From Paenibacillus mellifer (GTDB lineage: Bacteria; Bacillota; Bacilli; Paenibacillales; Paenibacillaceae), in the NCBI RefSeq assembly GCF_023195895.1, contig NZ_JALPRK010000001.1, positions 372,001 to 436,000 of the forward strand: a stretch of 64,000 bases of DNA. The letters are read 5' to 3'. The notes beneath the pieces are model-generated. The model worked only from the letters and a program-made list of their open reading frames with translations, was not told where the DNA came from and searched no databases. The first letter of the stretch is position 1, and every line of letters starts with the position of its first letter. The translations under genes were made by a program, and so were the position numbers. Positions 59,172-64,000 of the stretch are shown here, piece after piece.

Positions 59172-60392
59172 GTGAACGAACAATCCACGCGTAAGATTCC
59201 GGTTACGGTGTTGTGCGGATATTTGGGTTCGGGCAAAACAACGCTCCTGAACCATGTCTTGAGCAATCGCCAGGGTTTGAAGGTTGCGGTGATTGTCAAT
59301 GACATGAGCGAGATCAATATCGACGCGGAGCTGATCAACGCAGGAGGGAGTCTGTCGCGTACGGAGGAGAAGCTGGTGGAGTTGTCAAATGGCTGCATTT
59401 GTTGCACGCTCCGCGATGATTTACTTCGAGAGGTTCAGAAGCTGGCCGCCGAGGGACGGTTCGATTACATATTGATCGAGTCAACGGGCATCAGCGAACC
59501 GGTGCCGATCGCTCAAACGTTTACCTATGCGGATGAAGAATCGGGGGTCGATTTGACAAGTCTGGCGAAGCTGGACGGTCTGGTTACGGTGGTGGATGCC
59601 TATCGGTTCTGGCATGATTTCTCCTCCGGCGACACGCTGCTGGAACGCGGACAGCAGGCAGGAGAAGGGGATACGCGCGATGTAGTTGATCTGCTGATCG
59701 ACCAGATCGAGACATGCGATATCTTGATATTAAACAAATGCGACCTGGTTAATGAGGAGGAGCTGAAGGAGCTGGAGGGTGTATTGCGCAAGCTGCAGCC
59801 AACGGCCAAGCTGATTCGCTCAACCATGGGCCGCGTGGATCCGAAGGAAATCTTAAACACGGGGTTGTTTGATTTTGAGCAAGCCAGTCAATCGGCCGGC
59901 TGGATCCAGGAGCTGCAGCAGGAGAGCCATACGCCGGAAACGGAGGAGTACGGCATCGGTTCGTTTGTATACCGACGGAGACGGCCGTTCCATCCGGAGC
60001 GGTTGGCGTTGTTCATGAGTTTTTGGCCGGAGGAAGTGGTGCGGGCCAAAGGTCTGGCTTGGATCGCGACGGATCAAGATGTGGCGGCAAACCTTAGTCA
60101 GGCAGGGCCTTCCATTCAATTTGGTCCGGCGGGTTACTGGCTGGCCTCGCTGCCTGAGACAGAGCGGGAGGCGCTGTTTGCCCAAGAGCCGGAGCTGCGG
60201 AACAGGTGGGATGAGAACTGGGGGGACCGGATCAACGAGCTGGTGTTTATCGGGATCGAGATGGATCGCTCTGGGATTGAACAGGAGCTGGACGGCTGCC
60301 TGTTAAGTGATGAGGAAATGCAGATGGACTGGGCGGCTTTTCCGAACCCTTTACCGTGGATGTCAGCGGAGGCATCGGCGAGCACCGAATAA
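59172..60392 (+). CDS. COG0523 (ZagA/YciC-like) metallochaperone GTPase 2
   Basis: The 406-residue GTPase has Walker A CGYLGSGKTT (~15-24), GCICC at 74-78 followed by TLRDDLL, IESTGISEPVPIAQTF, NKCD (~182) and a full CobW C-terminal domain ending in a Ser/Ala/Glu tail. It resembles B. subtilis ZagA (YciC), which delivers zinc under zinc starvation. GTG 59172 follows AAGGAGATGGG. The L33 gene follows 30 bp later, so the two are likely co-transcribed under the Zur box at 59096. Confidence 0.92.
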   Translation: MNEQSTRKIPVTVLCGYLGSGKTTLLNHVLSNRQGLKVAVIVNDMSEINIDAELINAGGSLSRTEEKLVELSNGCICCTLRDDLLREVQKLAAEGRFDYILIESTGISEPVPIAQTFTYADEESGVDLTSLAKLDGLVTVVDAYRFWHDFSSGDTLLERGQQAGEGDTRDVVDLLIDQIETCDILILNKCDLVNEEELKELEGVLRKLQPTAKLIRSTMGRVDPKEILNTGLFDFEQASQSAGWIQELQQESHTPETEEYGIGSFVYRRRRPFHPERLALFMSFWPEEVVRAKGLAWIATDQDVAANLSQAGPSIQFGPAGYWLASLPETEREALFAQEPELRNRWDENWGDRINELVFIGIEMDRSGIEQELDGCLLSDEEMQMDWAAFPNPLPWMSAEASASTE

Positions 60393-60422
60393 ATTCGTTA
60401 ACTAGATGAAGGAGGGAATGTC

Positions 60423-60572
60423 ATGCGGGTAGTGATTACGTTGGCATGCACGGAGTGCGGAGATCGCAACTATACGACAACGAAGAACAAGAAGACGCAT
60501 CCCGAACGGATGGAGCTGCGAAAGTATTCACCGCGGCTGCGCAAATATACGATTCATCGGGAGACGCGATAA
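60423..60572 (+). CDS. rpmG: 50S ribosomal protein L33, alternative copy with reduced zinc site
   Basis: This 49-residue protein starts at ATG 60423 behind AAGGAGGG. It begins [17 protein letters not shown], followed by [20 protein letters not shown], and ends TIHRETR. Zinc-binding L33 has two CxxC pairs; here the first is present (CTEC) but the second is replaced by YSPRL, the form seen in zinc-independent copies. It lies in the Zur-controlled operon behind GTPase 2, so it should replace the zinc-bound L33 when zinc is scarce and free that zinc. The copy still keeps one Cys pair, unlike a fully cysteine-less L33. Confidence 0.93.
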   Translation: MRVVITLACTECGDRNYTTTKNKKTHPERMELRKYSPRLRKYTIHRETR

Positions 60573-60604
60573 CGAGACCTCACCTTGAGCTGCAGAAGGG
60601 CGAC

Positions 60605-60635
60605 TTGTCATCTCTGTTAATCGTAATAATTACGC
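60605..60635 (+). promoter_or_regulatory. Zur box and probable promoter for znuCBA
   Basis: TCGTAATAATTACGC (60621-60635) matches the Zur box at 14 of 15 positions. TTGTCA (60605-60610) upstream with TAATTA (60627-60632, 16 bp) would place the box over the -10, so zinc-loaded Zur should block RNA polymerase. Confidence 0.85.
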
Positions 60636-60654
60636 TTTAAGAAGAGGGGGTAAC

Positions 60655-61362
60655 ATGATTTTATCAAGAATGGAAAACGTCGTGTTTGGTTATGAAGATA
60701 AACCGGTAATTGACGGGGTATCCCTCGACATCGACGTCGGTGAGTTCGTTGGCATTACCGGACCCAACGGCGCGGCCAAGACGACGCTGTTAAAGCTGCT
60801 GCTTGGTCTACTGAAGCCTTGGAGCGGGAGTGTGAGCATCAACGAAGAGGTGCTGGTCGAAGGGCGATTAAACGTTGGTTACGTTCCTCAGCAAGTTGCC
60901 GCGTTTAACAGCGGGTTCCCAAGCCGGGTACTGGAGCTGGTGAAGTCAGGGTGTTATCCCCGGCTTGGCTTGTTTCGACGGTTTGGCCCGGAGGAGAAGC
61001 AGCTCGTCGAACGCAGCTTGAAGCAGGTGGGCATGTGGGAGCATCGCCACCGGAAGATCGGCGAGCTGTCGGGCGGTCAGAAGCAACGCATTTGTATTGC
61101 CCGCGCCTTAGCCGGGCAGCCCGGGGTGCTGGTTCTGGACGAACCGACAACAGGGATGGACCGGCAAAGCCGTCAAGGGTTTTATCAGTTGATGCGACAT
61201 ATGGCGGACCAACACGGCTTGACGGTAATTATGGTGACCCACGGGCCGGAGGAGACGGAGACCTATCTCGATCGCCTGGTTTCTCTGGAACAGCAGGAAA
61301 GCGAGGAATGGCAATGTTTGACTACACGTTCATGCAGCGTGCGTTATGGGCCGGTGTGTTGA
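60655..61362 (+). CDS. znuC: Zinc ABC transporter ATP-binding protein
   Basis: The 235-residue ATPase has Walker A GPNGAAKTT (Ala where most ABC ATPases have Gly before the Lys), Q-loop VPQQVAAFN, signature LSGGQKQRI, Walker B VLVLDEPTTGMD and switch THGPEE. The unusual Walker A resembles other Gram-positive zinc/manganese ATPases with Ser or Ala there. It is first in znuCBA behind a Zur box; znuB begins inside its 3' end (55-bp overlap). Confidence 0.93.
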   Translation: MILSRMENVVFGYEDKPVIDGVSLDIDVGEFVGITGPNGAAKTTLLKLLLGLLKPWSGSVSINEEVLVEGRLNVGYVPQQVAAFNSGFPSRVLELVKSGCYPRLGLFRRFGPEEKQLVERSLKQVGMWEHRHRKIGELSGGQKQRICIARALAGQPGVLVLDEPTTGMDRQSRQGFYQLMRHMADQHGLTVIMVTHGPEETETYLDRLVSLEQQESEEWQCLTTRSCSVRYGPVC

Positions 61363-62210
61363 TCGGGAGCATCGCGCCGGTGATTGGCGTCTATTTGATG
61401 CTGCGACGCCAGGCCTTGATGGCCGATACGTTGTCCCATGTTTCGCTTGCCGGAGTAGCGCTCGGAGCGGTGATGGGCTGGAACCCGGCGATGGCCGGGT
61501 TCGGTGCGGCGATTCTCGGCGGCCTGCTGATTGAGCAGTTAAGGCGAAGCTACCGAGCTTACAGCGAGATGCCGGTGGCGATCGTCATGACTTCAGGGCT
61601 GGCACTTGCCGTCGTGCTGATGGGCCTACGCAGCAGCCTGAGCCAAAGCTTCAGCTCATATCTGTTTGGCTCCATCGTGGCGGTGAGTGACACTCAGCTG
61701 GGATTGATGGCTGGCGTGGCCTTGGTTGGCGCCGTGTATTTCACGGTGCTTCGGAGGCCGCTGTACAGCTTGACCTTTGACGAAGAGACCGCCAGGATCG
61801 GCGGAATCCCGGTGAGATGGCTGTCGTTATCATTTGCGGTATTCACCGGAATGGCGGTAGCAGCGGCGATCCCGGTCGTCGGCGTGTTGCTGGTGTCTTC
61901 GCTGATCGTATTGCCGGCTTCCCTGGCGCTCCGGCTCGCCCGCGGGTTTGCCGCAGCGATCGCCATCTCGATCGCCGCCGGCCTAACAGGGATATTCAGC
62001 GGGTTAACCGCTTCGTATTACCTGGATATGCCGCCGGGCGGGACGATCGCACTGATATTGCTGCTGTTATTACTGATCGGCATTTCGGTGCAGAAGGTTC
62101 GGAGCGGTTTAGTCCGGCGGAATGGCCGGAGCGTTAACCGCGTTGCCCGAAGCAACGCGGAATTTATGAAACGACCAGCCAAGGAAGGCGAAAATTTATC
62201 GATGGAATAA
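61308..62210 (+). CDS. znuB: Zinc ABC transporter permease
   Basis: The 300-residue permease of the ABC-3 family has about eight helices and the landmarks LRRQALMADTLSHVSLAGVALG (~32-53), LAVVLMGL, and PVVGVLLVSSLIVLPASLALRLARGF (~180-205). The start is ATG 61308 (MAMFDYTF) with AGGAAAG upstream, or ATG 61314; the longer frame from 60951 is out-of-frame znuC. The basic C-terminal tail after the last helix is longer than usual. It forms the zinc channel with ZnuC and ZnuA. Confidence 0.92.
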   Translation: MAMFDYTFMQRALWAGVLIGSIAPVIGVYLMLRRQALMADTLSHVSLAGVALGAVMGWNPAMAGFGAAILGGLLIEQLRRSYRAYSEMPVAIVMTSGLALAVVLMGLRSSLSQSFSSYLFGSIVAVSDTQLGLMAGVALVGAVYFTVLRRPLYSLTFDEETARIGGIPVRWLSLSFAVFTGMAVAAAIPVVGVLLVSSLIVLPASLALRLARGFAAAIAISIAAGLTGIFSGLTASYYLDMPPGGTIALILLLLLLIGISVQKVRSGLVRRNGRSVNRVARSNAEFMKRPAKEGENLSME

Positions 62211-62225
62211 GGGAGAGAGACGAGG

Positions 62226-63308
62226 ATGAAGATGCGAGTAGCAAAACGGACGGCCGCCGCGGTCGGCCTGAGCTTAATTTTGATGATTGCCGGTTGCGGC
62301 GGTGGCGGGCAGGCTGGAGGTAATACGGCAACCCAGGCCAATGCCACGGGCAATGCGGCAAGCAACAAAGGGAACATTGAGGGGGAGCTACTGCAGATTC
62401 AAACCAGCTTCTACCCGATCTATGAATTTACGCGACAAGTTGCCGGCGATCTGGCGAAGGTTGAGCTGCTGGTTCCTGGCGGCGTGGAGCCCCATGATTG
62501 GGAACCAAGCCCACAGGATATCCAGAAGTTGGTGGAATCCGATCTCCTGATCGTGAACGGCGCCGGGATGGAAAGCTGGCTGGAGCAGGTGGAGGCCTCC
62601 ACGACCAGCGGCAAGCTTGAGATTGTAGAGGCTAGTGAAGGAATCACGATGATGGAAGGCGGAGAAGAAGAGGAGCATGCGCACGAAGAGGAGGAACATG
62701 CCGGCGAGGAGGGGCAAGCTCCGGATGATGAAGCCGACGCTGGGGAAGCCGCTCACGAGCATGACCACGACCATGATCATGGTGGGCTAGACCCGCATGT
62801 TTGGTTGTCACCGGCACTGGCAGTCCAAGAAGTCCGCAGCATTGAGGCAGCCTTGGCTAAGGCGGACCCCGAGCATGCCGCCGACTTCAAACACAATGCC
62901 GACGCGTACGTCGCTCAGCTCGAACAGCTGAATCAGGAGTTTACCGAGGGATTGGCGAAGGCCAAACGGAAAGACTTTATTACGCAGCATGCCGCATTTG
63001 GCTACTTGGCCCGGGAGTATGGGCTGACCCAAGTGCCGATCGCTGGCTTGGCCCCCGATCAGGAGCCGTCGGCAGAGCAAATGACGGAGATCGTGAAGTT
63101 CGCCAAGGAGCATCAGGTGAAGACGATCTTCTTCGAGACGCTGGTCTCTTCCAAAGTAGCCGAAACGATTGCCCGGGAAATCGGGGCGAAGACGGCCGTG
63201 CTTAACCCGATCGAAGGGTTAACGGCCGATGACGAAGCGGCGGGCCGAGACTATTTGTCGCTGATGCGCCAGAATCTCGATGCCTTGAAGGCGGCGCTAA
63301 ACGAGTAG
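62226..63308 (+). CDS. znuA: Zinc ABC transporter substrate-binding lipoprotein
   Basis: The 360-residue cluster A-I metal-binding protein has a lipoprotein signal (LMIAGC, Cys ~24) and Gly/Ala/Asn linker. Metal ligands are H in GGVEPHDWEPSP (~87), H in LDPHVWLSP (~190), H in TQHAAFGYLAREYGL (~255) and the late Asp. An acidic, histidine-rich loop (~145-183; repeated EEEHAHEEEEH and HEHDHDHDH) is the zinc-collecting insert seen in ZnuA. GGAGAGAGACGAGG precedes the ATG. A terminator follows. Confidence 0.94.
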   Translation: MKMRVAKRTAAAVGLSLILMIAGCGGGGQAGGNTATQANATGNAASNKGNIEGELLQIQTSFYPIYEFTRQVAGDLAKVELLVPGGVEPHDWEPSPQDIQKLVESDLLIVNGAGMESWLEQVEASTTSGKLEIVEASEGITMMEGGEEEEHAHEEEEHAGEEGQAPDDEADAGEAAHEHDHDHDHGGLDPHVWLSPALAVQEVRSIEAALAKADPEHAADFKHNADAYVAQLEQLNQEFTEGLAKAKRKDFITQHAAFGYLAREYGLTQVPIAGLAPDQEPSAEQMTEIVKFAKEHQVKTIFFETLVSSKVAETIAREIGAKTAVLNPIEGLTADDEAAGRDYLSLMRQNLDALKAALNE

Positions 63309-63338
63309 CAATTCGCCCGAGATTCGCTATGAAATCAC

Positions 63339-63376
63339 AAAGCAGCCCCAGCCGATTCGCGGCGAGGGCTGCTTTT
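63339..63376 (+). terminator. Terminator after znuCBA
   Basis: AAAGCAGCCC (63339-63348) and GGGCTGCTTT (63366-63375) form a 10-bp stem enclosing a GC-rich loop, followed by TCTTCTTTT. It lies between convergent znuA and speD. Confidence 0.83.
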
Positions 63377-63382
63377 CTTCTT

Positions 63383-64000
63383 TTAGGTGTCCTCCAGTGA
63401 TCCGGAAGCGATATTTTTGCCATAGAAGATTTCATCCATCTCGGTTACTAGCATCGCTGTAATGTCTTTCTGCTCCTTGGGGGTCAGTTCGTCCTTCGTA
63501 TACCCGAACAAGTAGTTGTTGAGGTCAAACTGCTTCAGCTTGCACTTCGTATGGAAAATATGCTCCGGGTACACATTGACGTCGATCATCTGATATTGCT
63601 CGATCACTTCGTCGGGGATGTAGTTCTGGATGGAGCTGATGTCATGGTCGATGAACAGCTTGTGGCCGTTGATGTCCCGGGTGAATCCGCGAACGCGGTA
63701 ATCGATCGTCATGATGTCCGGTTCGAAGGAGTGGATCAGGTAATTCAGCGCCTTCAGCGGCGAAATCTCCCCGCAGGTCGACACGTCGATGTCGGCACGG
63801 AACGTGCTGATGCTCTCGTTCGGATCGTATTCGGGATACGTGTGCACGGTGATATGGCTTTTGTCGAGCTGCATCACGACGGAGTCCGGCAGCGGACCTG
63901 GCGATTCGTCAAACGACTCGGTCGGCACCTCCACCACGGGCCCCTCGGAAATCAGCATCGTCACGCTGGCCCCCTGCGGAACGTAATCCTGGTTCGCGAT
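63383..64000 (-). CDS. speD: S-adenosylmethionine decarboxylase proenzyme, E. coli-type (5' end outside window)
   Basis: The C-terminal ~205 residues of a class 1 (SpeD) AdoMet decarboxylase, which supplies the aminopropyl donor for spermidine. The frame stays open to the window edge ([12 protein letters not shown]), so about 60 residues lie outside. Hallmarks are [35 protein letters not shown] with the cleavage/pyruvoyl Ser in [27 protein letters not shown] and [12 protein letters not shown]. The ~265-residue E. coli-type is less usual in Bacillota than the short SpeH, but is known in Paenibacillus relatives. Confidence 0.94.
   Translation of the reverse strand: MANQDYVPQGASVTMLISEGPVVEVPTESFDESPGPLPDSVVMQLDKSHITVHTYPEYDPNESISTFRADIDVSTCGEISPLKALNYLIHSFEPDIMTIDYRVRGFTRDINGHKLFIDHDISSIQNYIPDEVIEQYQMIDVNVYPEHIFHTKCKLKQFDLNNYLFGYTKDELTPKEQKDITAMLVTEMDEIFYGKNIASGSLEDT

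Overview
The window looks like chromosome from a Paenibacillus-type member of the Bacillota. The evidence is strong GGAGG-type ribosome binding sites, frequent TTG/GTG starts, sigma-A promoters with 17-bp spacers, Bacillus-style Zur, Fur and LexA boxes, three riboswitch classes common in this group (cobalamin, ydaO-type c-di-AMP, preQ1-I), and a YesM/YesN pair beside a sugar ABC transporter. GC content is fairly high and third positions are GC-rich, so long meaningless reading frames lie opposite most genes. No phage, insertion sequence, rRNA, tRNA or CRISPR locus was found.

Layout. 1-6.1 kb: central carbon genes (3'-part of transketolase, ppnP, an HIBADH-type dehydrogenase, pgi, an IMPACT/YigZ protein, a TetR regulator). 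6.3-7.5 kb: an orphan CysA-like ATPase. 7.5-12.5 kb: an exported NEW3 protein with an ABC-2 exporter, divergent from an ECF sigma/anti-sigma pair. 12.6-16.4 kb: an MBL-fold hydrolase, then a leftward lplJ-EamA-HAD operon. 16.6-21.2 kb: first cobamide locus (cobD-cbiZ-cbiB-cobC) and a frameshifted luciferase-like gene. 21.4-27.8 kb: sugar ABC importer plus sensor kinase and AraC-type response regulator. 28-31.2 kb: a radical-SAM/TIGR03915 DNA-repair pair behind a LexA box, and a TRM11-like methyltransferase. 31.3-32.9 kb: a chemoreceptor-like protein with its sensor at the wrong end. 32.9-40.7 kb: second cobamide locus, with a cobalamin riboswitch ahead of btuFCD-cobTUS and cobQ. 40.7-42.2 kb: a c-di-AMP riboswitch controlling a lysine-2,3-aminomutase-like gene. 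42.2-48.7 kb: a chemoreceptor, a Xaa-Pro peptidase, an MFS exporter with its PadR regulator, and a 2-hydroxyacid dehydrogenase. 48.7-51.9 kb: queuosine precursor genes queCDE and queF behind a preQ1-I riboswitch. 52-55.3 kb: a lipoprotein, a Fur-box siderophore-binding lipoprotein and a flavodoxin. 55.4-63.3 kb: a zinc-limitation cluster with three Zur boxes (two COG0523 GTPases, a permease pair, a NusG-II protein, a spare L33, znuCBA). 63.4-64 kb: partial speD.

How the genes work together. The two cobamide loci form a salvage and remodelling system with no corrin-ring synthesis genes here: BtuFCD imports, CbiZ removes the wrong lower ligand, CbiP/CbiB/CobD rebuild the nucleotide-loop arm, and CobU/CobT/CobS/CobC attach a new base. 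The zinc cluster combines uptake (ZnuABC), metallochaperone GTPases and a ribosomal protein with a reduced zinc site, a typical Zur response.

The most unusual feature is a set of four intergenic clusters of short, mostly palindromic repeats at 13.4, 21.2, 27.8 and 49.3 kb. Each uses a different sequence family, yet all have 4-5 units spaced about 50-52 bp apart (five helical turns), exactly 52 bp in the 21.2-kb cluster. I recognise no named family for them.
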